Assembly (NCBI GenBank): GCA_008828725.1
Contig: MEHQ01004228.1
Coordinates: 62,001 to 126,000 of the forward strand
DNA length: 64,000 nt
Direction: 5' to 3'
Origin: Saccharina japonica
Taxonomy: Eukaryota > Sar > Phaeophyceae > Laminariales > Laminariaceae
The first letter of the stretch is position 1. Each line of letters opens with the position of its first letter. Below are positions 13,601 through 28,600 of the stretch, in pieces. Made by a program: the position numbers and the translations under genes. The notes under the pieces were generated by a model, which was not told the DNA's origin, made no database searches, and saw nothing but the letters and a program-made list of their open reading frames with translations.

Positions 13601-16600
13601 TGGTATGATACACCCAAGCCTCTGGCGTCTGCAGTGCAGACCGTGCGCGTCGCATTATCGTAACTTTTCAGGTATCATCTGGGTTGGTTCCGGTGGCAGT
13701 CTCAGCGGTCGGGTCACCTGAAAGAGGCTCCTGCTGTCTTGAATGCACCTTGCTCGGTGTTCAGTCTTTGCGTTACGGAGGACCATAGCAAATAGTACCA
13801 AATATTGTTTACAGTAGTAAAAATAGGACAAAATATAGGTTTTTGTGTGTACCGTAGGTCCTATTGCATATTGTCGCCCTTGATAGTACATCCAAACTGG
13901 AGTCCGTATGGCAAAGGCCTCCACGTGCCGTCGCCATGTTTTACCGATTGTGCTGAACTCCCTAACACTTTATGTTGCCTACCCGCAGGTGCGTTTTATC
14001 TGTCGAGTGATACCTCTATGCAAATGGACGGTCGCACCTCATTTCTCAACAACGTTGCAGCGGATGACGGAGGTAAGAACGACTATACAATATCATGATT
14101 TATTGCAGCCCATAGCCACAGCTTCAGAGGGAGTATTTGCAAGCCTGAGGCATGGCAACTGTGAATCTAGAGACGTATATCTGCCGTATGATGTCGTTCG
14201 TTGCCGGCTTTGAAAATGGTAGAAACACTTCTATCGTTCTGAAGTTAGACGCGTGCTAAACGAGGGGTAACACGATTTGTTCAAAATATTTCTGGCTGAC
14301 ACGTGTCCTCAATCAAATATGGTTGTAACACCACTAGGTGTTTACTTCGATTATGTTGTTTACTTCGGGTTTGGGATTCCCACCACCTTGCACGTACATT
14401 GTCTCGCCAAGCCAGATTCGGTGACGTGCACATGGGAGTAAGAGTAGTGATAGGAGAAGTGATAAATCCCGTCATGAAGTTTTGATGGCACACCTTCCGT
14501 AGCACGCATCATTGAACACAACCAATGCAGTAGGTCGATACCATGGACTCACACGTTCACATGAATACTAGGTTGTTGTGCTGGGGTATACATGCTTCCT
14601 ATATACGTATGAAATTGTACCGGCATTGACAGGCTTGGTGGTGTATGCCATCTGAATTTGGATCTAAATGTTTCGCTCAAGTTTGGTGTTGATTCTTGTT
14701 CGCTTGGGTGCTCCGATCTTGTTCGCTTGGGTGCTCCGAACGTGCCACAATATTCAACATACGAATTGCGACCAGCACGACGTCCCGCTCTCAAGTCCAC
14801 CCTAACGATATAATGTCAAGTTGAAACGTCAACACCGGACGGACCATCATTAAGGTATTTCCGAGTAGATTTGAGGCATGGCACAGTAAGACCCGTCGGT
14901 CAGAAACAAATTCTGTCATACGGTTCCACCCCTACTGCAGAACGCGTCGTTTGCCTAGGACGAAATACCAGGCATATTATTTATCACGGACCGTACTACC
15001 AGGCATTATCGAAGCGCATGGGCTGCGTCCTTGGGTGTATTGCGCCGGTTTATAACGCTAGACAGATCAATTGCCCACCCGCAGGTGCCGGTCGTGCTTA
15101 CATTAATGCATCAGTCACCTTCAACGGCAACGTCTCATTTGTGAAAAATAGAGCCGAGGGACACGGAGGTAGGACATCTTTCTAATTCGCTGCTTTGTGG
15201 CTTCGTGTTGTAATAGCAATAGGCAACCTTGATACCAGGTAGTGTACGTATGAATTTCGTTGATGTTGTGGTCGTTGTTGTTGTTCTGTTCAACGTGAAA
15301 ATATTGTCAGTACGGTAACACCCGTTGCACCGACCGTTGTAACACCTACATCGGGCACATAACTTTAAGGCCCTATGAATCATAGGGGTCCGACAGGACG
15401 TGCAGGTTACCCATCTACAAGTTTGATTATTTTTGTGGCTGGCAGCCTTTGTGGCTGTTACCAACGGTACTTGAATACGTTCTGGTTGTCGAACCTGGCT
15501 AGGACTGTGTGCCGGTGTGACCTGGGTTCGTGATAAACGATTTCAACAATATGCCATGTTACCAGAGTGTGTCGTGTCAGCATTTCCCCGTCAAAGTACG
15601 TTTGGAATCGTTATGGTGAGAGTGACTGGGTTGTTACCGAATCGATTGCCCTGGTAGACTAGATGTGGTGAGCATGGCGTACGGTTGGAACACACGGCGT
15701 CATCCTCTCACGATATATATGCTAATAACACTTTACGATGTCCGTGATCGTTAGGTGCACTCCACGCTTTTACGAGTTCCTCTTTTGAATTCGCCGGCAA
15801 CAGCAGCTTTGACAGCAACTTTGCCAGGGGGGACGGAGGTGAAAATAGCCTTGAGATACACCCGCTACCTCGCTTTGCTATTGCTTTGTTTTGCACGCAA
15901 CATAGTACAGTTTGCAGGTGGAGTAAGAACATGAGCATGATGGTGGTCTGATTGTACAGTGCTTCCGCCTTAACGAGCGTAGCTCCAAGGTTCCATTGAC
16001 ACCAGTTTCTCTTTGAAAGCACAACCAAATCATCAGTATACTGTACCAGGTAAGTAGTGTCCTGTACGTAATTTTGAAAGCATACCGTATATATGTAGTG
16101 TGGGTGCTTCATTGTATAGTGCATACCTGAGCACCCCAGCAACACCCGTATATTCTGTACCACAACGGTGGTATTGAAACATTACCTCCTGTTATGTGCA
16201 TTCACGAGGTGTGCTGGTGACTCTTTGGCGTATTCTCAAAACAAATGTTAGGGTAAGCTGTAGAGCTCGAGTGACAACCCTCTTAATCTTTAGCGTGCCC
16301 CCCTACCGTGGTATTAGTCTTTCCAGTCGTACGTTGCTCAGAGAAAATGTGTTGTATTCCAACTCTAATGTTTCCCGCAGAATGACACAGGTGTGTGGCT
16401 CTACCTCACAGGCCTAGAATGCCCCCTTGTGGCATGTGAATGGAAATCATGTAGTGATGTGTATCGCGCCAGTATAGAAAACGTAGGCATTAGTCGTTCA
16501 ACGCACGATATCAAGCATTCACATTTGGGAATCGCAAAGATGCCCGTCATACGTTACCTGGTTCGGTGAGCGCAGGCCTGACGATATGCTGGCTAAGGCC

Positions 16601-19600
16601 ATGTTGGGGGTGCACTTATACTTGATTTTGTGCGAAGTTATGTTCTTACCCCAACATCTCACTTCGAGAATAACGAAGGAAGTGAAACCCGGTGAACAAT
16701 ACCATGGATAGGGCCCTGACCCTAACCCTAACCCAGTAAAGTGCTGTGTGTATGACACGAATCCTATTGTAAAACCCGAATGGCATTCTTACATTATTGA
16801 GCACTTCATTAGAAGGGGAGTCCGACACTTTCGTATAATATGGGCATAGAATCGTAGCACGTGTCGGTGCTTCCTGTTTATAATATGTACTATGCATCAT
16901 ATCGTACGAGCGGTGCATACACCGGCTAGGAAGTCGTGCACGCGAACCGCTGCAGTCGTGTTTCGTCGACCAGGCTTGACACTGTAATAACCATTTATCC
17001 TTACACGCAGGTGCTATATACTTGTATGATGACTCCTCTCTTCAAGTCAACGGCAACATACATCTTGTGAACAATATAGCCAACGATGACGGAGGTAAGG
17101 AGCGGCGCGAAATGTGACATACTACGTTTTAAAGACGGAATTTCCGCCCTAAAGGCGGAGCGACTATTTGCTGGAAACATGAACCCGATTTTTGAGTGTG
17201 AAGGCAAAGCCCTACTTAAAAAACGTTTGCTTTTCCTTCGCCCGTTCAATGCCTACACTTGGTTTATAGCTCCTAATGGATGCGTGGGCTTCACGTTGTC
17301 GAGTGAAAGCTGGAATTAACATCCGGGCGTGCCATGAAAACCAACGCCTCCCAGATGCTCGAACTCATGTACCACGTACGTGGATGAGGGTGAATAATTA
17401 TGAAGTGTGAGAGCTACAAAAGCACTCCCGCTTAGGCATTTTTTGAACGCCAAGCACATGGGTACCCACCTCCCCTGGGCGCATTCGTGATTCCATGCGT
17501 TTTATGCTGAGGTACGTTGGGGCGAATTGGAAAGTATACCGGCTGGGCCAACATAACCCTTTGATAGGCAAAAGGCTTTATATAGTGCAAGTCTATATTG
17601 AGGCCGCTGTAGGGTTAGAGACATTGTTTGAAACTTAGCGTTATACCCTAACCCTAACCTCTTAATGTGACGTCTAACTATCAGCAGTGACAAAGACATA
17701 TCACGGCCCGGGCAGTACGCATCTCATCATTGTTCCAACCTCCGTGTGATACGGCGTGTCGTTTCAGTACGAAAATATTAATGAGATCCACAAGGCGATC
17801 ATCTGAAGCTACACCCACGCTTAAGCTTCCGCGACTCCCAGTGACCCAAGCTACTGCCGGCGAGACTCACAATTCTCGGATACAACCATCCTCTCTCTGT
17901 TGCATTGCAGTAGCGCAGTACTACGGAGGTACACGGGTATATCGTCGTGCTGCCCTGTACCTCGGTGGTGAAGTGCGCGAGGTTGACTGGTTCTAGGAAC
18001 AACGCTATGTTGCCACGCATAACGCAGACGTTTGAGGGTTTCACACAATACCACTGTAGCCTATCTCCAACTGCAAATTGATGCCTCCTCCCAAGCGCAG
18101 ATTCATTTTTTTCAGTTCTACAAAATTGTCTCACACCGCAGGGAGCTTCTCGCCCGCTAGAGCACGGATCAAGAAAGCCCAAGTCTGTATACTACGTGTG
18201 TTTTCGGATCTTATTCGCCGCTCGGCTGTTTGGCAAGGGCCTGGGTTCATACCAAGATCAAGGGTCGATCGTGAGCACGACATGTCCCATCGTGTTTGTG
18301 GGTTTGGTTCAGTTTTCGAGCAGACGTTACATAGCATTTTGGTCGACTTCTGGCTAGCTATTCGTGACATGGACGACCGCTCTCGAGATACAACCTTTCG
18401 GTCGCGCAGCAAAAACGACTCGACCAACGGAAGCCACAAAGCGAGTCGTATGCCGCCGTCGATGTTGTCCGCCACGCCTTGAGCCTTTCTCGCACAACGT
18501 GTGCTGTCTTACACTAACTCCTACTGTAAGTAGAACACATATTCGAGATATGGTATATCAGTATTATCTCCGCCGGTCGGTGTGCTTCTTGTAGAGAGTT
18601 TAAACAGAAGAATGTCGGAAACACCGACGGCCGCATCACAGACGTGCCAAAATACCTTATTTTGTTCTCATGAACTACAAGCAACCATCATATCGCTGCA
18701 ATTGGGTAACCAGCGACGCCATGTCTAAGCTGGTGCTCGAAATATACAATCTGCTAGACATAGCATGCGCCCTTTGCCTTCGAAGTTACTCGTTACCGCA
18801 GCTAGAAAAAATGGTATGGTGTGTTTAGTTTGGAGTGATCGAAGCTGTGCACAACGCGTGGCAACCTGTATCGCTGATTACGACAGTCTGTTGGACGCGT
18901 GCTACGGTAGAGGTAGCACGTTTTGGCTGAATCGTTTTCTGAACGATCGGGTTCCTTAACCCAAGTTCGTCGGACGTTCATTTTTGTGACGAAATGTGTT
19001 TAAGAGTATACGTCGGTCATGAGATTTCTCATCCGGCAGCACTTTTATTTTCCTCCAAAATATTTGTTTTCGGTGAGGTTGACGCTCCTTAAGTGAGGAG
19101 CTCAGAAAAAAACATGGTGTACCTCTATCGTAGCATGCGACAGTCTCTTCTGTCTGTCTGTTGGTCAACCCCTGTTCGGAATGACGGGTAGTTTGATCTA
19201 TTCACCCGACGCAGCGCAAATGCCGGCGCTTCCCCCGTTGGTTCGGTTTCATCTATGGTGTTCCTTTACTTCAAACCATAAACCACAAGCCCCATGCACG
19301 TGGGCTGCTTGCTTAGGTCTTTGATTTCAGAGGCTGATGACACACAACTGTATTCAACTGCGCACAGGTGCAATCGGTTCGTACTTAAACGGGACCATCG
19401 TCATCAACGGAAACGTCTTCTTCATCGATAACTACTGCAAGGAAACTGGAGGTAAGGATATCCGCGGAATGCATAATTCAAATGCCAACATTGTTGCCAC
19501 ACTGGGCGAATTGGGTAAGCTACACGTATATAAGTATTGGCCGTATATACAGAACTTTCGTCAGTGCTGACACATCCCACCCCCGAACGCTAATAGTAAC

Positions 19601-22600
19601 GCCGCCTCGCGCGGCACCGACGGAGATGGTCGTTTTCACGAGCGTAAGAGCACTGGTATTTTACAAATGGGTTTTTGGTCATCCCGTGTCTAAATGCTTG
19701 CTATGGTGCCTCGTAATGACAGGCGACGCAAACATGCCGCCTTGGGTTCGGATTAATGCTACGGTTGGGGTGGTGGTGTCTTCTGATATGATCTCCTCAC
19801 ACGAGGAGTTCAGTATATCACCGGAAACATGCATTCAAAGAAGATTTTCGCGCAGCTCGACCAACATGTAAATACGCTACAGTAGTCCTTATAAAAGTAA
19901 ACGACCAAAATTATAATGCTAACTGGTTGTTTCTCCCTTAAGGAGCTCAACCGGTGCGAACATGTTCACATTAAAAATGCAGCTCCTACCGTGGCATGAG
20001 TCGTCGGCATCCTCCGTTGCCTGGAGTTTCTACACTTGAGCCGCATGTATTCCTTATGTGAATTGCCCAAAACAAGATGCTGTATTTGCCGTCTTTCCAG
20101 CACAAACCCCATTCGGGCACATGGTGATAAGCGCAAGTGAACCATCTACACCTCCGCTAGACTATTGATGCCCCTATTGATTATTTCGGTGGTGTGTCGT
20201 ACCACACGTTGATAGTCTGGTTTCGGAACAGTGCACAGGCAATAAACAAAAAAGTCTTTGCATTCCGAACAAAGGTCGATGTCCGCTGTCTATGTGCAGG
20301 TGCCTTGTACGCTTCTCAGTTTTCCGCTATCCAGCTCGTCGGCAACAGCGTGTTCGACAACAATGTAGCCGACATCGATGGAGGTGAGAGGCGTCTTCAT
20401 AGAGGCGTGTTTGTCAGAAGGTTTGTTGCTGTGACTCCAACCTGTCACGGTGTTCTCCTGTTACGTTGCTCACCGTAACGATGATATCGCGCGTTTGCTT
20501 CGATAGCGGGGTCACGTCTACCTCGTTGTTCAGCAGGTGAAAGTCACTCACGCAAGGGGCGACCCGACTTGTGCTGTAGTGTTCAGGTTATGGGCGTCCT
20601 ATTTCACGAGAGCTATCGTCACGGATGTGTGTCACCCCGCGTCAACAAAATACATTCAAATCGGTGTTCGAGTGAGATGTTAAGAACTCTTGGGGTCTGT
20701 GCTTTCAAGGCGGTAGCAGAAATGCGGGCCCTGTTTTTACCGCAACCGCGGTCCCGCATAGTCACATGTAATTGTCCCCAGTAGGGTATGGAGTGATGTC
20801 TGATGTATAATCCACAACATGCGAGTATACCTCGGACATCCCTCTACGTCCTACTGCCCCTTGTGCAATACATCGTACAGCGTCAACCGGTAGTTTCATT
20901 GTGGCGTAAGCAGAGCAACGCGTATATTGCCGTGATCGTGTTCTGTCGAGTGGCATTAAGACTTTCACGAATGTCATCGCCTACCCGCAGGTGGTATGTT
21001 CCTGTATGCAAGCTCTTCGGTGCACACGATAGGAAGCACCTCATTCCTCAACAATATGGCCGATGATGATGGGGGTAAGCGTTTATCGTATTTATGCAAG
21101 CAGTGCCAATATATGCATCGTGTGCAACGTAGGTGAAGACCTATTTCGTGTCTTTAATTAGTATGAACTACTAACGAAAATGGCGTTGAACCGTAGCCTT
21201 GTAAGTATGTGTCATGCGGATGCAGATGTTCGCAGGAATACTACTAGTTTGCGAAGGAAAACGATTACAGGTTAAACGGGGTCGTTACAGGAACATAGCA
21301 TCTTGCTGCGGTACATGTGGCGCATGCTATATTTGCGTTTCAAGCGAAGCGTTCGACAACAAGCAGTATTGATGCGCAATTGTTTCGTGGCAAGTTGTAT
21401 GAAACCTGGAAATATTATACAATAGTAGAGGTGGTCGAAGATGAGAATCAGTCGGCTGTGCTGTGTCGTCATTGACAGAGTTATAGGTGGTACAAGCTTT
21501 ACTCTCGGGTTTTTGGTTGACCTGGAATTTTGGGGTTGCCTCAGGCTGAAACGTGATAATACGGCAGACATGCGCGTTCCTTATACCAGCTACGCACTCG
21601 TATGTGACAACCAGGCAAGAACGCAGAAAAGAGAGTAGTCCCCGGCTATCGGGCAAGTATCCGGGCGAGTGAAAACCGACCAGCCCAAACGACGTTATAG
21701 TTATATATGTGTTGCAATTTTCCCACACTATTTTGTAATATCATTGACTGGCCAGAATATTGGCGGTGTACAACGTCGTCTCTGGCCATCGATTGGATAT
21801 GTCGTTTGTTTTTACGTCGTACATACCGGAGAATTTGCATTTTATGGGGTGACGCATTAGAAATCGCAGCGCTCGTTGTGGGTATTGTTCGCTAAAACAG
21901 TGCTGGCTAATAACACATTCAGTATAAAAGCTGTGGCGATAATGTTATTCTCCTTTAACGAAGTTAATTGGCTATAGCACACTCTCCCTCACCATCTATA
22001 CGTCGTGCTGTAGTAGAGTTTACAGCTGGCCGCTTCCTAACCCAATGCTTCACTTGCAGTAGAAGAGATCGTCGCAAATAAGCGCGAACCGTTCGTACAT
22101 GTGTAAAGGCACTGTGGGAGTCAGCCACCAGGAACGACTTATTATGTCGTCTTTGCGTGGCCTTGATGTTGCGCGCGAATAACACGTGAATAAACTCGTA
22201 GAAACGCTAATATGTGTTCGACGGGCGGGAGCCTGTTACCACGGGGGAATCACGAAAAAAGAAACTGGTTCCACAAAAGTGCTTGACGGCGTCAGAACCG
22301 TTGCGTTCAAGATTGGTAGGTAAACATATACGCCCAAGAAATACGGCGAAGCATACGTACGTTACGGAGGGGGTAGATAATAGTGATGGCGCTTAAAAAC
22401 GACCAGAAGCGGGGGAAACGTTGCAGATATAAAGGTTAATGTGTCGCACATGTTTTGAAGTATTGATGTGGGGACCGTGAGAGGACAACCACCCATACCC
22501 GCTCGATTTTGCCAAATGTGCGTGGGGATAAACGTGCTGGCATCGACACAACGGCAATCGATGGATACGACATACAAGTCTCGGCACAGACCTCTGCATA

Positions 22601-25600
22601 GCAAGTGTGCATCTCAAGTACATATCATCCTCGCCATCCCGCATGAATAGATGACCGAAACATATTTACTTGGAAGAATGGGTAAGCAACATGCCGGGGA
22701 CGATAGTCAATACATCGGTAAGGAAGAGGGCCATCAAAGACCGAATACCCAAGCCGAACCCTACATCTACATCTTATGGCTACGGGAACGCCCGATATCA
22801 CTTCCCGACAAGAAGCGCATGAGGATGATGCTCTCAGATCTAAACTGAGAACGAGAAAAGTTTAAAGCCCGCACACCATAGAGCTCAGCATCTAGAATCT
22901 AGACCAAGTTGGAGGATAAACGGAGTAGTACAACGAGCGAAGCCGATGCCATGGAACGTACCGTGCAAATATCTCTGAACCTATTGATCGAAGCATCTGG
23001 TATCGATTGGAAAGTTTTTATACCTATTGCAGGAGCAGTATGTATCGAAATGCAATACCCCAACCTATTGAAATATACATAGGCCTATATCATAGACTAA
23101 CGTCCAGGGTGTGGCGCCCAGTTCGTGTACGCAGCACAAACTCAAACAGGAAAACCCGCCAACACCCATATTCACGAACCCACCCACGCTCGCACCCACC
23201 CACGCATTCACCCAGCCATGTGTTCCAGCAGCACAACAGTACGTAGGGCAGCGTATAGATAGATGCGTTGATTCCAAACTGGAAGTTGAAGGATATCCAT
23301 TTTGTTACGATCCGCTCCGTTCCCGGCGAAACAAATAAACAACCCCGAGAGGCCGCGTTTCCCCGCCCCCTGCTCCCTGAGCTCGGCATCGTGTCCCGTT
23401 CTTTCGGCGGCGTCGCCGAGGAATGACGCGTGGGGCGGCCGAGGGGTCGGTGCGGTGCCGACGGGGGTCGGGTGGCGCGCGGCAGAGCCGGTCCCCTGTG
23501 GGGCATACCGAAACCGGCATAGTCTTGAAGATCCGTTTGGACACTCCATGACCACCATCATCAGCAGTACCGAAGCGTATTACATGATAAGGGTACTTGA
23601 CTTTGATAATGGTTTCGACCACAACGGTATCATTTTCCGACGCCAACTTCAAAATTAAATGTTCATCACCTCCATATCGTGTCCCTGTCGTGTCAAGACC
23701 AATCTACACTAGCTGAAGTCATCCATCCGTTGGTTTAATCCACCCCTACCCCTTATTACATAATAATCACCCCTTACCTCTTATCGGTTTTATGTCAGGG
23801 GACCCTTCGCTCAAATCAAAAATGAGTATTTTAGTATTTCGATCACAATAGTGTTTGTATGTTTTACAGAAGCAATACTATTTCTGGTACAATAAAAGTA
23901 TAATTTTACTCCTTACCGAAGACGGCATAGCTGCAGTTCTAATGCTCAGACCTGCTCCCGACCAACGTATGGCATGTTCGTTATAGTCTCTAAGAGGTGT
24001 TGGGGATGTTGGTTCTATAAGGGGGCACAAACATTGCTGTGTTTGCATCACGAAACAAAAGTGATCAGCAGCAAGCATTTTGATCGTTTCAAAGCTCCTG
24101 CTTGAAATGTGCCCACTGCTGTAGCTGCGTAGGGCCCTACGGATGCACGAAGTAGACCAGGTAGATTCGACCACTAGTGCTCGGCGTCCTTTTTGAAGTT
24201 CTGTGTCAGCGACGCATGCTACGATAGAGGCGCACCATGTTTTTTTCTGAGCTCCTCCCTTAAGGAGCGTCATACCTTACCGAAAAAATGATTTTGGAGG
24301 AAAATAAAAATGCCGCCGCATGATAAACCTTATGACCGAAGTATGCTCTGAAACATATTTCGTCACAAAAAAAGAAAGTCCGACGAATTTGGGTTAAGGA
24401 GCCCGATCGTTCAGAAAACGATTCAGCCAAAAAGTGCTACCTTTACCGTCAGCCGAAGAAACGATTATTTTTCAAGTTGGTGTTTGGGTACCAGATGCAT
24501 GAGGAATGGTGTTTGAGTAAGAGGCACGTTTCGTGATGAAAATGGGGTCGGATCGATCCGGCTCCTGAGACAAAACAAGTTTCCCGTGACCTACTCTCTC
24601 CAAACCTTCTCACAGGGAGTAAGTCTGAGCATTTGAACAGGATGCATGGCGCTTTGGTAGGGATTAAAACAAACACCGAAATTTTACCGGAAATAGTATT
24701 GCAAGTCATTAAGAACAAGTTTATTTTTTGCAGGTCTATTACACGTTTTGCCCGAAGGGACCCCTTTATACACCCTCCACCCCTGGTAATTGGTTCAGTC
24801 CCTCTTGTGTCAAAAGGTGCATGTCCGCACTAGCTGGCGTCATTAATTAGGTAACTGGATCCACTGCTACCCCTTATCATACCAGGCATTATAACTCTTA
24901 TCGGTTTTAGTATACCCGTTGACCCTGGTAAATAGCATCTGTCTTCAAAATCAAAGAATCCACACCAGCTCAAGACATTGACTAATAATTTCCATCCACC
25001 TTTACCTCGTACCCCTGAGTATTGGGTTCCTCTTAACCCTTCTCTCGAAAGACAAGTTCCAACACTAGCTCAAGACATTAAAAGGAATTTCCTCCATCCC
25101 TACCCATACCAGCAGGTGTATATATACTATCAATAGTTGCAGATATACACTGTAGAAACCGCTAGTAAGCGCCCCGGGGGCCAATTGCCAGAGACATCGA
25201 GCATAATACATTAACACATCCGTTACTTTTGAACATCTGACCACGTGCACACCACACACTTTTCTGCCTAATTTCCGTATATTGTGTTCGTCCCATTCCC
25301 TGGCGAAATATTTAATTGTGGTTTTACAGGCATCCTCTTACGCATTGCGAGTGTTCTCGTACAGCAGCCACGTGTTACCGTCTGTGCATCATCGTATTTG
25401 ACATGCAGAGCTTCGACGAGAATCACTCACTCATACCAGGTAGAGCCTGCAGGTAGAGTGGCAGCGTATTAATAGTACGGGTGTCTCATATAATACGAGT
25501 ATAATTGTGCAGTACAACGAAGGTGGGTCATTTTCGTGTGATACCGTATTAGGTGCCTTAGCTCAAATATTGAATACATGCCACCTCGCACGGCGTTTAT

Positions 25601-28600
25601 GAAAACCATACCACGAGTTTCACCGCACGCACGGTAGCACGGCAGCACCACAGCACGGCTACCGTAGCCAACTCCAGATAGGCTGCGACAACCTATGCCC
25701 CACAGCTCTCGCACTCAAACGTGTTATCCGTTGCGAATGCGGACAAACAGGTACCAGACAGATAGACTAATATACAGATAACGCGTGTGTTTTCACCTGT
25801 GCACACCCTTCTTTGGAGACGTGGCATAGCCGAAGGCCTAACAAAGCCTCGTGTCGCGTTGTAGACCGGCGCAAGGGCTGCTGTCGTGTTATTTTCTTCA
25901 GTAGCATGGGGACACGGGCAACGATATCTGTAGACTTCGAATTTTATGAAATGCTGTTAGTCAGTCTGTCTGGAACCATGGCATCGTCATTTTATTTCGA
26001 CCTCACTCCCCACTGAAGCAGCGGGGGGGGAACGGGGCTGAGCGGTCTTACCCTTGACACGTTAACAATTCAGACAGTGGTGATTTCTTCAGAAACATGG
26101 GAAAACGGGCAACGATATTTATAGATTACGAACTTTATCAAATGCTGTTAGTCTGTCTGTCTGTAACCATGCCATTGTGATCCAGAGGTTTTAAGCCCCG
26201 TCTTGCTCCATGGGTAGGGAGGGTGCGTGCCACAACCATCAGTGAGGCACCGGGTATCATGCCCTGCGGAGTCATTGTCGTCGCGCGCTGAGCATTTTCC
26301 CAACCCCAAGGACATTGAATTCGGATGGCAATGTGACGGCCATTTGGACTCTACATTTATTCAGTAGTGAACCATATAATTCCATCTATATTGTAACCTC
26401 ACAGCACATTACCAGTACTGTCGTCAAGGCCTTGAGAGTCTCGCGATCCAAAGGGTTTCAGCTCGCCTCGCGGCATGGGCAGAGAGATTGCGATACACAA
26501 TGAGCGGGACACAGCGTGTCACGTCCCGCCGAGTCTTGGCCGTCGCGTGCTGAGCATTTCCGATGTTCGTGGCGGTGTCACAATCCCGAGGCAGTGCTGA
26601 CAGCCATTCATCCAGCTCAGCTGCTGACTTCTAATTTTGAATTACGATTTCGGCAGCTAATCGATTGAGAACACACACACGGCCAAGGCCGCTGGCTCCC
26701 TCTATAAGACTGATGCTGAATGGAGCAATAAAGGTTGAGACACACCTCGGGTTAGTAGGGCTAGGGTAGGTGGGCCAAGTAAGCAGGCGGGGCAGGGAAC
26801 GAGGGTCTCATCTGCGGATCATGGATCCCTCCATATCACTATAACTCCGCCCAACCCGGAACAAAACCGGTGATCCCTGGGTTCTAAACCGGCGCGGAAT
26901 GTGCGGAAACCCACCCCCATCCGTTGATCACTGATTCGCTGAGGCTCGTGGAGTCAGCGGCCCTAGTGGACGATAGGGTCCTCTGACAATAAATTCTTCC
27001 ATACATCTTTAACTCCAAACAGTCGGGGACGAACACAAACATCCGCCGGTTCGATAACGCCGCGCAAGGTGTGGTAACCCCTAGCCAATTGGCTTCTTTA
27101 TGCTTGGCCGGGGTTCATGGATCCAGCACGTGGCCAACCCCCCCCCCCCGGAAACCGTCGGGGTGCCCTTGAACCCGGGGACGATAGTGTCCGGCGTCCT
27201 GATCAGAAATTCTTGCGAATATTTACAAATATAACAACTCGCAGACAAAAATGGACGCCATCCGGGTCGATACCGCCCCGCACATTGTGGAAAACCTCCC
27301 ACCATCGGCTGATTCCTTATTCAGGTGGGGTTCATGGAGCCAACGCGGGGCTAGAATTTCCCCTCGCAACAACGTCGGTGTTCCGCCGCATAATCAAATA
27401 ATTGTTTCCCATCCCCAAATCAGATTTTGTTTCATTTATCTACAACTCGAGCAAACCAAGTACGGAAACAGGCACTTCCCGAGTCGATACCGCCACGCAA
27501 TGAATGGAAATCCCACTGATATCGGCTGATTACAAATTGAGCTTCGGCTCATGGAGCCAGCGCGCGGCGAGAGTTGCCCCTCCGGACAACATAGAGGTCC
27601 AGCGGCACTCGAAGACGATGAGTTCACACCCCCGGACTATACATCCTCCCATACATCTACATACCCAACAGCCCTGGGACCAAACTGGATTCCTTCCGGA
27701 TCGATATCGCCGCGCATCGTGTCGGAACACCACCCCTGTTGTCTGATTTATATTTGGACTGGGGCTCATGGAGCCAGCGCTCGACGAGAGTTTCCCTTCC
27801 GAGAAACCGAGATCCGACCGCACCCGGGAACAATAAGGTCCCATCTTCTGGGCCTACGTCCTTCCGCACATACACAACCCCAACAACCGCGGGACGGAAA
27901 CGGACACCCCCCGGGTCGATACCGCTCCGCGTGGTATGGAAAACTTAGCCCCACAGGCTGAATGTAGATTTGGCTGGGTCTCATGGAGCCAGCGAGCGGC
28001 GAGATTTTCTAGTTGGGTCGATGGCGGGGTGTCACCGCACTCAGGGACAATAAATGCCGATCTCTGGATACTAACTCCATCCATACAACTACAACTTCAA
28101 CACCCCGAGGACGAAAACGGACATCCCCCAGGTCGATACCGGTCCGCACGAAGGTTATCACGTTTCGATCGCCAGTCCTACAGAACAGCATACGAGTACT
28201 GCCATGCCAGGTACTAAATACAATTATGTGAAACGCAGGACCAGTGCCACGGACCGAGCCGTGGTCGTACAGCCATTAGCCTTAAATGTGCAAACGGGAT
28301 TGTAGGTCTTAGCAGTAGCTCGTCCATGCCGGGTTATGTGTCGCGCTAGGCAGACCTGAGATGTGTTTTAATATACAGGGCGTTCCTCGTTGTAGGCATC
28401 GTCGATAGCCCCGACGCCAGCAGCACAAGCGTACACTATATGCATATCATGCCTCTGAGGCCGGAGGCATGGTCTGCTGGAGTCGTAGCTTCAAGCATCC
28501 GACGGTGAACCACTTAAGATGTCATCGATTCATAGGTTGGTATTACCGATGGTGGACGTCCCCTGTATAAGATCGCCCCCCTGTATTTCAACTCCACAAC

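Noticed and set aside
15708-16163. Minus-strand ORF with YTDDLVVLSKR, like a reverse-transcriptase YxDD motif
   Set aside because: No other reverse-transcriptase motifs surround it, and the ORF runs antisense through exon 13, a well-supported cassette. A four-residue match alone is not evidence.
16391-16560. Acceptor-like gacacag followed by an open GVWLYLTG frame
   Set aside because: There is no NNxA or DGG end and no donor at cassette length; it does not fit the repeat.
27551-27961. Long overlapping ORFs in the 27-28 kb array
   Set aside because: They arise from the ~216-bp unit, whose length (a multiple of three) keeps frames open; no protein family is visible.
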